Source: Strobilurus pachycystidiatus (Eukaryota; Basidiomycota; Agaricomycetes; Agaricales; Physalacriaceae). Taken from it: a stretch of 64,000 bases of DNA. The stretch covers positions 91,086-155,085 of the forward strand of contig JAHLMK010000035.1 in NCBI GenBank assembly GCA_019915135.1, written 5' to 3'. Positions within the stretch are counted from its first letter, which is position 1, and each line of letters opens with the position of its first letter. Of this stretch, positions 1-11,110 are shown piece after piece. The position numbers and the translations under genes were made by a program. The notes under the pieces were generated by a model that did not search any database, had not been told where the DNA came from, and saw nothing but the letters and a program-made list of their open reading frames with translations.

Positions 1-417
1 ACCTTTCACACCCACCGCCATCGTTATGGGTAGCAACTCTGAGACCAAGGATACAAGCAAGTAAGCAAGCGTCGTTGACTCTGCTGTCATGGACTGACTC
101 ACTTTCGCAGTGCTAATGCTGATATTCGGACGGGAGACAATTGTTCGTTTGCCGTCGATGGCAAACTTCGTGCCAAGAAGCGTTTTCCGGCTTGCCTCAT
201 ACGGGGAGAAAGGTGAGTCGATATGTTGGCTGGCATGGATATAACTTACATAGACGTCAGGGCCGCCAACGTCGACAGTGTTCTCCTCCCCATGACCATC
301 ATCCCGGACCCAGGATGTGTCGACATCGTCTGCTCGTACGATGTGACGTGTGTTGGGAGCGGTGGGCCATGTAAATGTCTCTGTCATACCGAGCAGATCA
401 GTTCCGAGCAGAAATAG
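1..417 (+). CDS. 3' end of an unidentified spliced gene (partial)
   Basis: The gene enters from the left edge. Splice signals suggest introns at 61-110 (gtaagc..ttcgcag) and about 213-253 (gtgagt..ttacatag), then a last exon ending at the TAG at 415-417. Two reading frames remain possible across the joins. One runs through NVDSVLLPMTIIPDPG and a cysteine-rich tail (CKCLCH) to the stop. The other uses the better-looking middle exon (TGDNCSFAVDGKLRAKK) but ends near 374. I do not recognise the product, and the 5' exons needed to decide lie outside the window. It may be decayed. Confidence 0.3.
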
Positions 418-580
418 TTCCGATGCGCCGTGCTTGTATTCCGTTCCGTTGAATTTGAAAATACTTTCGGAGACAATATGTTTAAATTGCCGAGCTGGTG
501 CCTGCAAATTTGCTAGCCATATAGGGTTAACGTCCTAAAATGAACCTGACTAAGCCGCTGGCCCTTGGCTCTAGACCAGC

Positions 581-1317
581 ATGACTTCAACCACCAAATA
601 TCCGGGTAGCGACAAAATCCGTGAAAGATGGCTCACCCTGGATCGCGCGTCCGCTCACATCTACGGCGAACCCTGTGAAGAAGGCAGCCCCGACCATCCC
701 GACAAATGTCTGTGCATACCGTTGGGCTTCGATCCCGTCGAGAGAAAACCGATGCCGACCCTCGAAGAGGTCCACAAAGCCCGGGATGCGATTTGCGGGT
801 ACGTCGAGCGCCATCGTCACTTAGCTTAGTTGAGGTGGAAGTTTTTCGGGCAGGTAAGCTACAACGTCGTGCCCATAAGTTGATACTGACCTGATCGCCT
901 CTCATAGAAGATGGGCGAAGATCGCGTCGAAACAAGGCGTCCAAGATCAAGAAAGAGGGTTTGTGATTGAATCTACGCTGTGCGGATTTGACTGACGAGC
1001 TCTTCTTCCAGAGGGCGACGTCTCTCTCGACGCGGAAACAACCGACTTCCTCGACAGATGCGGGCGCTTGGAGTGGGTACCGGCTTTCCATCAGATGGGA
1101 TGCGTAGATGCGCTTGCCGTTCGAATTTTGGCAGCGGGTACGTTCAGTTCTATTCACTTCACAGGGCAACGCACTCATTTGAGGACCAGGCATAGACGAC
1201 ACGACTCATATTTCCCTCTTGATAGCTCACAGTCTATCCCTCGAACCCGAAGCGTATGACCATCGCGCCTTTCTTCTGCTTCTAGATTGTTTCTTGCATG
1301 GCGATCCCGATTATTAG
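581..1317 (+). CDS. hypothetical protein, 183 aa, five exons
   Basis: Exons 581-798, 825-853, 908-958, 1012-1137 and 1190-1317 join in phase into 184 codons ending in TAG. All four introns have GT..AG ends and are 26-54 bases long; the first, at 26 bases, is unusually short. The N-terminal part is polar with cysteines (CEEGSPDHPDKCLC). A basic stretch (RRSRRNKASKIKKE) follows, then a segment reading ETTDFLDRCGRLEWVPAFHQ that looks like a small SAM-like helical module. The C-terminal end is leucine-rich. I cannot name the family; the SAM-like reading is an inference. The gene ends 119 bases before the KDZ transposase on the same strand, so it could be a passenger of that element or just a neighbour. 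Confidence 0.5.
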
Positions 1318-1435
1318 TTTATTTGATACATCTGAAATTTATCTTATGATATTTGCCCGAGTTCGGTCCGAGCCAAGTCCGAGCGAGTTGGTTGATCGGT
1401 ATCCACGTTGCACCTTTTTCGCCTCTCTCCCTCCG

Positions 1436-4400
1436 ATGAAAAAATCTGGCACGAAGAAACGCCCTCTCAAAGCAGTGCGCGCAGACGACGATGACGACTA
1501 CGACGACCTCAATGTGGTCCAAGCTCGTACCGTCAACCTCTCCCGAGACGGCAAACGCAACATTTCCTCGGTTACCACATCTTGTGCGCGAGAGGATGGG
1601 CCATCGGGTCTGCCTCTGGTCTGGACGAATCGCTTCCATGCACCCGAGGAGCTCGGAGTCAAGCCGCCACCGCGTCGTTATTTCAACTCTGTATTGCCTT
1701 CCCTTAAAAAAAAAACGCTCTCGCTAATTTATCTCTAGGACCAGAATATGCTGCACTGGGTGGCAGAGAGTCGACCGCAGGAGAATCTAGAGGAGATGGT
1801 CCGGCTCGAGGGTCTTGGAAGTCGCGTGGTCGCCGCCTCACCTGCCCCGATTCCTTGCAACTCTTGTGGAGACGGTTTGAGGGAGATTGTCCCCGGAGAG
1901 GCTGCGTACCGCTGCAAGGACTGTTGGGGCCCGTTCACGGAGTGTTCCAGCTGCATATGGTTAAACCATCAGCGGAACCCTTTGCATCGCATTCAGGTGT
2001 GTACGCGTAGTCTTGCTGGTTGTATGTCTTCGTCTAACAAACGATGGATGGACATCCTAGAAATGGAACGGCGTATCATTCGAACCCATCGCCCTGCGCA
2101 CGCTCGGAGTTCGTGTTCTCTTTGGACACGACGACATCAACTTTTGCGTCAATCCCCAACCAGCACCACGCGATTTCACGCTCCTCCACGATAATGGCAT
2201 CCATAAAGTCAACGCCGACTTCTGCGGCTGTACTCAACGATCCCCTGCTCGAATACAAATGCTTCGTTCCGAGGTCTGGCCCGCCACAACGGTTCATCCG
2301 AAGACTGGAGCGACACTTCGGGGCTTGGAGCACTACGAGATGCTTTCCGCGTCGGGAAAGCTCAGCGTATTCGAATTTTATCAGGCCCTCGAGAAAATGA
2401 CTGACAATACGCGCGTGAATCTTCCCAAGGTTTGTTCCCCGTTGCTACTTTTGGTTTACTCGCACTCAATTCCATTTAGTCGCGTTATAAAGCCCTTTTC
2501 CGCATGGTCCGCCAATTCGGCCATATCAAGATGCTGAAACGCGCAAGTCGTGGCAATGTTGTTGATGGCCGCGCAACCACCAAGTCCGGAGAGCTTGCTC
2601 TCCGCTGCCCTGCTTGTCCTCGCCCTGGTGTAAATTTACCACCGGGCTGGGAGTCGTTATCTCCCGCCGAACAGTAAGGTAACCCTTTTCTTGATTTGAG
2701 GCGTTGATTGATCCTCTCCGCTAGATATATATACAGGTTGATCATAGCTCTCGACGCGAACTTCCGTCTGAAAAATTTACGGCGCCCCAGCAATTTGGAC
2801 CCCGGTCTGCATACCGGGTGGGCTTACTTTGTTGAGCTTGCCCCATACCTGGCTCATATTGCCAAGTATCCGAAGCAGAAAGACGTTAGTACTCTAGTCT
2901 CTCAAATCTCCACTGGTATTGACTCGCTCAATTAGATCAGTTCTTGTGCTGGCTTCAAGACGTTGGCACATGCTGAGTCCAAGAATGCGACGGGGTTACG
3001 CTCCACGGGCGTCGGCATGGCCATCTGTGCCCGACATGAGATGGTACTGCCGAATGGAATCGGCGATCTCCAACGCGGGGAGAGGTATATTCTCCTCATG
3101 ACATCAGATCGTTCTGTTGGCTAACGGTCTTTTCAGGTACTGTAATATGGACTATATTGCTCTGTCCGCCCTGCGAGCGACAGAATTACGACAAATCTTC
3201 TTTTCGTACGACATCGCCTGCCAGTGGTCTATCCACTTCTTGGAACGGATGGGCCACATGCCTGAGTGCCTCCATTTACCGGACGACGTCGCCATTGCCT
3301 GGGGGATACCGAAGTGTCACTGCGAAGGTCACAAGATCGTCTGTCAGGTATTGTTCAGTATGAACGTCCAGGTCGGAGTCGGACGCACTTGTGGCGAGGG
3401 GATCGAGCGAACCTGGCCCAAGCTCAACAACGCTGCGCCCTCGACAAAGGAGATGTTGCCGGGTAGCCGACATGACGCCCTAGACCGACAGATCTCGAGC
3501 CACAATTGGGAGAAGCTTGTGGATCTTGGTAATTCACATGCGTTCATTTTCTTTTCGGTTCTAATGTTCCTTCCAGGGAAATCTTTGCACCGGAAGGAGT
3601 ACCTGGGTTCTATCGGCATGGCACAGCATGTTTCCGCTCACGAAGAGTTCACATCGGCTATCCCGGACGGATGCGAGGCGAATTGGACGCAGCAGGTCGA
3701 ACATTGGGAACGCGATCATAGCCTACCCAACCCGTACTTCCTGCCGGCTCTCCGTAGGTTCCAATCCAAGTCTGGGCCGTCTCTTTTCTAACAATTACAT
3801 TCTTAAAGATGCAAGTGAAAATAAAGTCAAACATGCGCTCGCCGAAGAAGAGCGCAAACTCGCGCTCACCGAGGTACCGCTGCACGACACGTCTCCCTCA
3901 GTTTGTATTGGCCTTGGCTTGTTGATTGAGGACATGCAGTGAGTCATTTCCATCTTTCGACTACAGATCAAAATAACCCTAATTCTGCAGGCGGCGCGTT
4001 ATCCACATGCTCGGCAGTGACGAAAAGGACAGCCCGAGCACGATCAAGGAGATACAGGAGAAGCGGACCCTGCTCCAGAACCAGATCCGCCAGTTCCGAG
4101 CACTGCAGGGCGTGTACATGCCTGGGGTCGCCGCCAAGTTGAAGGATCTCGCTGGCACTCGCGAAGGAGATGTCGAGACGGAACTCCTCCTCCTTCCATC
4201 CGCCCTGCCACCCAATCTTCGCGCAGTGGGATGTATTGGCGGAGTCGCCGCCAAAGAGGACGTCCTCCGCGAGGCACAGTGTCACGATGCTCTCGAGAGT
4301 GTTCGTTGTATGCAGCGCACTCGCCGGAGTGTTCGTGCTTTCCGCCGCCGACACGTCCGCGGTCAACGGCGCACAGGTCGAACGATGGCAATTATCAACC

Positions 4401-5104
4401 GGCTTGAGGCCAAATCCGACATCGCTGTGATGAAATACAGAGCAGCTCGCGCGGCACTCCATCAACTACGAGGAGACGGTCCCTGGATGGCCATCTTGCG
4501 GGTCTTGGCGGACGAGGATGTTCGCGCCCTCGACAGCTTCACATTCGAAGTCGACCAGCCTGCGGAAAAGAAGCGCAAGACGAGCATGAAGAAGAACGAC
4601 GTCCAATTCGGCAGCGGGAGCTACAACATCTCGTGGATCTGGCGCATGGAAAACTCCCTCAACTCAGTCAACAAAGACGAGCTGAACGATTCGGTGAGGG
4701 TCGAATGGTTGAAGAGCCGGGCTCGGGTGAGAAGTTGGAGCGAAAAGGTTAGACTCGTCGAGGAAGAGAAGCGCCGAACACTGGTGACGCTGGAAATCGA
4801 GGCCTTGGAGTGGATCGCGAAGGCTAGTGGGTGGGATGGGCTCTCAGTGGCGAGTGAGGCCGGGGTCAGAGCATATGCACATCGGCAAGCCGCCATCCGT
4901 CGTCAACTCGCCGACCACTTTCGGGAGATCTGGTCGAGACCTTACAAGATACGCCATCGCAAGGTGCCTGACCGTATCGAGATGGTTGATGCGGCCGAGG
5001 AGGAGGAGGAGTCCGGGGAAGAGGATAGTTTGCAGGAGGAGGACGGTTTAGCAGCGGCGCGCGCTCGCGCCGCCAACGCGGACGATCCAACACTGGACGA
5101 TTAG
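1436..5104 (+). mobile_element. KDZ-family transposase with CxC2 cysteine cluster, apparently intact
   Basis: Ten exons (1436-1690, 1739-1996, 2061-2429, 2480-2673, 2725-2884, 2936-3084, 3137-3528, 3577-3753, 3809-3938, 3991-5104) sum to 3,198 bases: 1,065 codons and a stop, with no frameshift. Residues about 125-220 carry the CxC2-like zinc cluster (PCNSCGDGLREI, YRCKDCWG, CSSCIWLNH, DNGIHKVNADFCGC). The RNase H-fold catalytic core typical of KDZ transposases is visible: Asp369 in IIALDANFRL, Asp487 in SYDIACQW, and Glu549/Glu552 in GRTCGEGIERTW. The last exon is an acidic, coiled-coil-like tail. The protein would cut and join DNA in the nucleus as a DDE transposase. Family membership and domain order are established knowledge for fungal KDZ elements; catalytic competence is inferred. 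I could not fix the terminal inverted repeats or target duplications of the whole element. Confidence 0.92.
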
Positions 5105-5599
5105 CGGTATTTCATGCGGACTTGTACTACTTATGGACATTTACGATCGAACATCTGGACTTTTACTGTAATTAAACTATTTTTGGATCAGAACCCTAGA
5201 GTTAGGGTCATATTCAGTCCGAGTGCGAGACCGGGAACCTGCGAGAGCCTTGTGAGTCTCCCAAATGAGGGAGAGGGTCAACGACAGGCTATAAGCACTA
5301 AGATATGGTGTTAGGAGGACCGAAAATCTGTGGTTAGATACACAAAATGTGGAAACGGGCCCTCTGATAATAACCACTGGGATTCAGCAATCCCCGGGGA
5401 AATGGTTGGTCAGTCAATGTTGCCATGGCCGTCGCGTCATGTTGGGTTGGGGTGGATGCATGATTCTAGTATTGATTTGCGGTCGGTTCGCCGTCCGTCC
5501 ATCTCGTGGGTTGTCGTGACACGGATGATGTCGTCGTCGTCCAACAAAACGTGTCGCCGTGTTGCCCAGGCAAGGAGTAATTTGAGTAGAGAATACACA

Positions 5600-5705
5600 C
5601 CTGCTTGGCAGACCCTGCAGTCGGTCTGCAAACACCGTACCAACCCCCTCACCCAGGCAGTCACATCCGGGCGCTCAGATCACCATCACGCCCTCCGTCT
5701 CCGTC
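5600..5705 (+). repeat. dispersed repeat, copy A
   Basis: Shares the order CTTGGCAGACCC .. GTCTGC .. CACCCAGGCAGTCACATCCG .. CGCCCTCC with copy B at 6340-6445 and, in reverse orientation, with copy C at 44945-45030. About 100 bases are alignable by eye with numerous substitutions. Its nature (tail of a larger element or short non-autonomous repeat) is unknown. Confidence 0.6.
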
Positions 5706-6339
5706 GTCAACAATGCCCGAGACTTCCGACACCTGGTCCAGAGGGATGACACGCTTGAGGTGCGGCGTCGAATGCCGGCTTATGGGCGGGCAAGGTTCAA
5801 CATCATCCACGCCCGTTGCAGGGCATGGAGAGAGCGCAGCGCTCCAAATTGGCCGATTTGCGATGGCGGCAGGTTGGGAGAGAGCCCGAGAGGAAGCTGG
5901 GAGCTGGATGGCAGCGCGTCGTCGCGCTGCCGTCGTGGTGGGAGAGAGAGTTGCAAGCCGATCGTGCCCTCGACAACCGGTCCGATGTCCGTCCGCCAGC
6001 GGAAAATCGCTTGTTGACGACGGGAGACAGCGAGGGTGAGGTTTGGTGGCCGTTGCGTAGATACTGCCACGTTGATGTGAAAGGTGAGTGGTGGATTCAG
6101 GCCGTGCTCAAGCGGGGTGACGCGGGCTGCACAATTGTGCGGCCCGCATCTGGCCCAGCATGATGGCGCCCTCCCATCGAGCTGCAGCGCGACCTCTCAG
6201 ACGCGATGCGGCACCGACCTGAGGGATGGTAAATGAAATGATAATGTGATTGGATGGTTTGGATCCAGAGAGTCTCTGCAGTCGTACAAAAGCTGTCATC
6301 TGCATCCAGACGGGAGAGTACAACGGCGGAATAAACATA

Positions 6340-6445
6340 CCACTTGGCAGACCCCCACAGGCCGTCTGCTAGCTTTGTCCCATCCTCCGCACCCGGGCAG
6401 TCGCATCCGCGGCGCACAAACCACCCTCAGGCCCTCCATATCCGT
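6340..6445 (+). repeat. dispersed repeat, copy B
   Basis: The same motif order as copy A at 5600-5705: CTTGGCAGACCC, GTCTGCTAGC, then CACCCGGGCAGTCGCATCCG and a CGCACAAACCACCCTCAGG block. Copies A and B lie about 740 bases apart in the same orientation. No coding function is supported. Confidence 0.6.
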
Positions 6446-8819
6446 TGTGGAAGGCAAAGGAGAACGTCGGCCTACGTCACGCATTCAAAGGCGGGATTGC
6501 TTCAAAGTGGGCCATCATTGTCGACGATGGGGCGGCGCCGCGGCGGGGCTCGGATAATGGTTGAAAGGCACTTGGTGGTGGTCTGATGGACACAGATTGG
6601 GTGATGGATGGCCGTGCGCCAATGCGTACGAGGCAATACACAGCTTGGGTTTGGTCAATGCTTTGCGTCCTCCTAGGCGTCATTACGGGCTCTGTTTTGG
6701 ATCTCAGTAGAATAGAATAATGCGGATTGTGAGGCCACATACCTAAGACCCAATATCCAGTCAAAATTCCAAAAGACAGCATTTGAGAGTGAGGCCGAGG
6801 TGAGGTGAGAGGTTGAAACTTGAGATCGAGAATGAAACTAAGGTATCTGCATGTAGGCATGAGTTCATTAGACTTTTATTGGACCTTTATTGTCATACAG
6901 CCTATATCAGCAATCGGCTCGATACGATGGTCAACTATAATAAAATAGATTTTATGACCATTATTTTAAGACTTCCGCTGCCCGCCTCCCCGAACAGAAA
7001 GCGTCGGGGTGTTCAACAGATATTGGTCGGACCAACGTCCGGAAGGATCTCTACTGGACCTTTATAGGACTTCAATTGGACTTTTCTTCGGACTTTTCAT
7101 TGCATGGGTCTGAGCACTCGGACTTGTGGGTGTGTCCAGAGATATACAATCAATGTATGTCCTATTGATTTCTCCGGGGTGCTACAACCCGCCCTCGCGC
7201 TAACCTGGCCAATCCAAATCTCAGTCTTTCACTGGACTTCTATTGGACCATTTCAATCTGGACCAATAGAGCATGGGAGAGCTCCCGGTGTGTTATGGAT
7301 CCAAGAGCAGTCATACTAGGCAATGATTTCCGATGGTTTTCGGTCTTCCTACTGGTGGCCCGCCCGTGTGCTGCCTGTCCCGAGTCCGTGGGAATTCATT
7401 AGACCTTTTTGTTTTGCTATGTTCTCTACACATTCAACTCTCAATTCTGCTTGGATGACAGTAAGCATCCTATTGTCTTAAATTTCCGAGGCAATCTGAA
7501 GTTTATCAATGCTCCATGTATGCATGGGCGCCATCCCGCTAAACAGGCCCATTGGAAGCAATACTGATCGAAAGCGGATTAACCGGATTAACCGGTATAA
7601 CCGGTAACTGATTCCCCCAACGTATGCCGCCGTGCTATGCGCTGTCGAGCCCATTGTGTGCTGTGGCTCACTTTGGACTGAATATCACTGAGGTATAAGC
7701 TTGATATCAATACAATTAAGCTATGGATGGCCATGGAATCATTGAGGGTAAAATTCAGTGGCGGATGAGACCAAATGAGCCAGATGTACCAGCTACATCT
7801 GGCTGCATCCAGCTCAGTTCAAGCACTGGAGCTCTCTGATTTTCAAGAAAGTTATAACCATGCAGTAATGGAGCCACCAGCATCCAAAGTGCCACCAGAG
7901 TGCCGCCATCCCGCCCCAAATCTACCCGCCATTCTGTGCCCTCCGGATTTTTTTTGCGGCGCTGCGCGCCCGCCATTCTGGGACCACCTGAGGTCCCTGA
8001 CCAGAAATATAATCAGAATGGGATACTCGAATGAGCACCCCCAAGCTAGGGTCTGACTGCAGGGCTAGGGTTAGCCCGCTTCAGTGATTATAACCACGTA
8101 CTTGGCAATGGACTCTGTGGTTATAACCACTACTTTTCCCCTGAAATTACAACTTGGCCTGGTGTAGGAGGCTGAGGGAGGGTTCTGGTTGATTTGAGAG
8201 ACGCCGTCGTGGGCACAGCGCACCATGACATTTGGTGCGTGGTCCTTAATCTTTTTATATTATTCAACAGTGCTAAAATTAAGCACCGCACGTCGCTGAC
8301 TTTCAGGACAACCGGTTGCGCATCCTGACGCTCATCTCGGTGTTTCCGTTCTCCTTGTCGCCGTCATCCTCCTCCCATTTGCATCACGGTCTCAACTCCA
8401 CCAACCTCCACCACAACAACAACAATGTCCTGCGCCGTCACCAATGCCGGAAAGGACCCGCGCCCTCTCTTCCGCCCTCTCGACTCGGAACTCGCATTTC
8501 CTACTGGTGACTGACGGCACCGAACAATCGCCAACGAGAACAAACGACCGCGTACAAGAACAAACGACTGCGAACGAGAACGAACACGGACACCTCGACG
8601 GAATACTGACCCCAGCAACGCAACATTGTTGGCTAGTAAGACGCATATAGCGGCAATATGCACTGCCACATCTGGTGCGTGCTTTCTGACTGTTGTTTCA
8701 TTTTTCAAGGGTGCTCATACTACAGGCTGTTAGGACAACTCCTTGCATGTCTGACAACACATTCCGAAGCCCCTCTTGCCGACTCTCCGCCGCCGCTGCC
8801 ACCAGCCCCAAGTCCAAGT

Positions 8820-9257
8820 TAAGGACCTCCACGAGTCAATACTCGAGTATACTCTTGACCCGTGACACGAGTACTCATGCTTCAAAACCAATACTCATGA
8901 CTCTTCTTTGACTTGACTCATACGGGTACGGATCAAGACGAGTACGGGTTTAACGAGTCAATACTCACGGATACTCTTGCTTTTCAAGTGTATATCATTC
9001 CATTTATATAATGAATGACTATTATATAGAAGTTATTGATCAAATATACATAGAGGATTCATAAAACATTCATTCAATCAAGGAATATATGATGATACAC
9101 CTATTATGAAAATTCATGTCTCCAAAACTCATACTCGCGACCCATCTTTGACTTGACTCTTCTTGATCCGCGGATCAGAACGAGTCATACCCATGAGTAT
9201 TATGACGAGTCAAGTATGCGAGTATACTCTTGACTCTCAATACTCATGGAGGTCCTT
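8820..9257. mobile_element. inverted-repeat element (MITE-like), ~438 bp
   Basis: The left end reads AAGGACCTCCACGAGT and the right end, reversed, AAGGACCTCCATGAGT. Imperfect inverted similarity (GAGTATACTC, TTGACTTGACTC) continues inward. The 9-bp AGTCCAAGT occurs directly before (8811-8819) and directly after (9258-9266) the element, consistent with a target-site duplication of 8-9 bp. The interior is AT-rich around 9.0-9.1 kb and has no coding frame. It is probably a non-autonomous DNA transposon. Superfamily is not settled, because a TA duplication can also be read at the same junctions. Confidence 0.65.
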
Positions 9258-9369
9258 AGTCCAAGTCCACTTATGCAAAGCGAGGCAACCCTTGTCAATT
9301 GACGTGGGACTGCTCGCTTGCATAATGGAACAGGATGCTGGAGGCTGGTTAAGCCGGAGAGAGCATGGC

Positions 9370-10115
9370 CGCGACCAAGTTTAGACAAACGTCAACAAGG
9401 GCAAACGAGCTCAAATGGATGCGAACGAGATACGACAACAGCAAACTAGACCTGACGACTGCAAACGAGACCTTACAATGGCGAACGAGGGCGTGCAAAC
9501 AAGAACCAGGGCTAACAAACGTGAATGGCGTCGAACAAAACCCAACGAGGGCGAGCGAAACCCAACGAGAGCGAGCGAGGTCCAACTGGGGTGAGCAAAC
9601 ATGAACAGGTATTCCTCTCCTTCCACCTTCACTCCCCCGCTTCCGTCCTCAATCTGCCATGCGTCATGAATGCAGCCCTTCTCAATTGAGGTGACTCCAA
9701 GGACGGCCGGCGTGAACGCAAACAAACAAGTGGGAACCAGGACGAACGAGAGCTAACAAAGGCGAACGAGAGCCAACGGACGCGAACGGGAGTTAACGAA
9801 CACGAACGAGACCCAACGATGGCCAACAAGGGCGGGCAACTCCCTCCACCTGCGCTTCTGGTCCTGAGTCTGCTATGTCCTATGACTGCAGCGCTCCTCA
9901 ATTGAGGTGACTGCAAGAATGGCTGGCGTGGATGCGAACAAACAAGTTTGAACCCTAAGTTTGAACCAGGACAAACGAGAGCCAACGAGAACGGACAACT
10001 GCTAACGAACGCGGACGAGAGCTGACAAACGCGAATGAGAGCTGATGAAGGCGAACGAGAGCTGACGAATGCGAACGGGAGCTGACGAATGCGAACGAGA
10101 GCTGACGGGGCTTCA
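9370..10115. repeat. degenerate minisatellite with 20-bp unit and ~230-bp higher-order copies
   Basis: Units resembling AATGCGAACGAGAGCTGACG recur, most regularly at 10030-10108, with drifted versions back to about 9380. Similar AACGAGAACGAACAC-type units appear at 8525-8600. A unique-looking block containing CTCAATTGAGGTGACT occurs at about 9605-9735 and again at about 9840-9950, giving a higher-order repeat of roughly 230 bases. The unit length is not a multiple of three, so the long reverse-strand open frame over it is not protein-coding. Confidence 0.75.
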
Positions 10116-10385
10116 CCAAGATAACACCGAATATTGTCAAGCGTCAGTTCCCAGGGATGGTTCAAGGATAAAATGGCCTGCGCGACGTGTTTCAAGCAGT
10201 AGGAGCCCGAGGTTTGTGATCGCAAGATGATCGTGCGCCACATAAAGAATCCTTCGTATCTCTGTCAAAATATAATTATATTGTCTGATATTTTGAGGAG
10301 TAGTATATATACCCTATATCTACAACTTTCTCTCTCAAACTTTGTCTGTATTTTTATTTTTTTTACTCTGTAGTATCTGAGGCAG

Positions 10386-10761
10386 GGTAAAACCGCATGC
10401 TGACAGTGCGAACGAGCCCGATGGTTGGTGTGGTATCACCTGCGCGGGGCCGTTCAACTACAAGCTGGGCGGCCAGCTTGTCCTTTGGGATTTGAAGCTT
10501 GTGATTGACTTTCCGCCGGGGTGTACCATCTTCATCCCATCCGCGCTCCTGGTCCACTCCAATTGCCCCATCCAGCCCGGTGAGCGACGTTACTCTTGGA
10601 CACAATACACGGCCGGAGGGTTGTTTCGTTGGGCTGCAAATGGATTCCAGACTCAAGAAAAGTTCTGGCACAATGCCACAGAGGAGGAGCGCGACCGCTG
10701 GATGGAAGATTGTGCGACGCGATGGCAGCGCGGCCTCGCACACTTTCCAGTGCTCCCTTGA
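10386..10761 (+). pseudogene. TET/JBP-family 2OG-Fe(II) dioxygenase, C-terminal fragment
   Basis: The frame ending at TGA 10759-10761 contains the features expected of the TET/JBP double-stranded beta-helix core: an HxD motif (KPHADSANEPDGWCGIT, H at 10396-10398), GGQLVLWDLKLVIDFPPG, then IPSALLVHSNC (distal Fe-binding His) and RYSWTQYTAGGLFRW (2-oxoglutarate-binding Arg). Family enzymes oxidise 5-methylcytosine in DNA. Upstream of about 10386 the frame meets a stop (10378-10380) and then AT-rich intergenic sequence. A possible acceptor (ctgaggcag, ending 10385) suggests this was a 3' exon, but I find no upstream exon. It therefore looks like a truncated relic with its iron and cosubstrate residues still readable. 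Co-occurrence with KDZ transposons is known for fungal TET/JBP genes. Confidence 0.75.
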
Positions 10762-11062
10762 TTCTTATTTCCATGTTTTTCCTCATCTTTGGTACTTCGG
10801 ACTTGTATATAATGATTAGATGTATACGTTGTACATCAAATACCTAGTGTATCTGTAAATGCGACATGCTTTGAGAATCACTGCCAGAAAAATGTACATG
10901 CTGTAGCATGCTCACAGTGCAAAAAAAACAGCAAATGTGACTAGTTTTGTAAGTTCTTCGCTGGTGGCTGGGACGTGTGACCATGTCCGTACATCTTATC
11001 TTCAATGGTACCTGTGACCTGCGACAGAAAGATCCGGTCGAAACACTTCAGTAGTTGAATTC

Positions 11063-11110
11063 ACGAATCAATGAGCAAGGGAAATAACGAATCAATGAGC
11101 AAGGGAAATA
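11063..11110. repeat. exact 24-bp tandem duplication
   Basis: The unit ACGAATCAATGAGCAAGGGA plus AATA occurs twice head to tail without mismatch, which points to a recent local duplication. No gene function attaches to it. Confidence 0.9.

Larger units (their letters stand above)
5105..8819. other. intergenic repeat-rich DNA, no supported gene
   Basis: No open frame here looks coding. About 5.6-6.45 kb holds two copies of a dispersed repeat (listed separately). About 6.88-7.40 kb repeats the motif GGACTTxTATTGGACC several times in both spaced and degraded forms. About 7.58-7.61 kb has short tandem copies of ATTAACCGG, and 8.08-8.14 kb has two GTGGTTATAACCAC-like palindromes. I read this as old transposon debris. 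Confidence 0.5.

Noticed and set aside
633..1202. 189-codon reverse frame
   Set aside because: Overlaps the forward five-exon gene whose exons join in phase with proper splice sites; the reverse frame has no such support.
9629..10243. 204-codon reverse frame over the minisatellite
   Set aside because: Its repeats (FAFVSSRS..) only mirror the 20-bp DNA unit, which is not a multiple of three. No conserved protein features.
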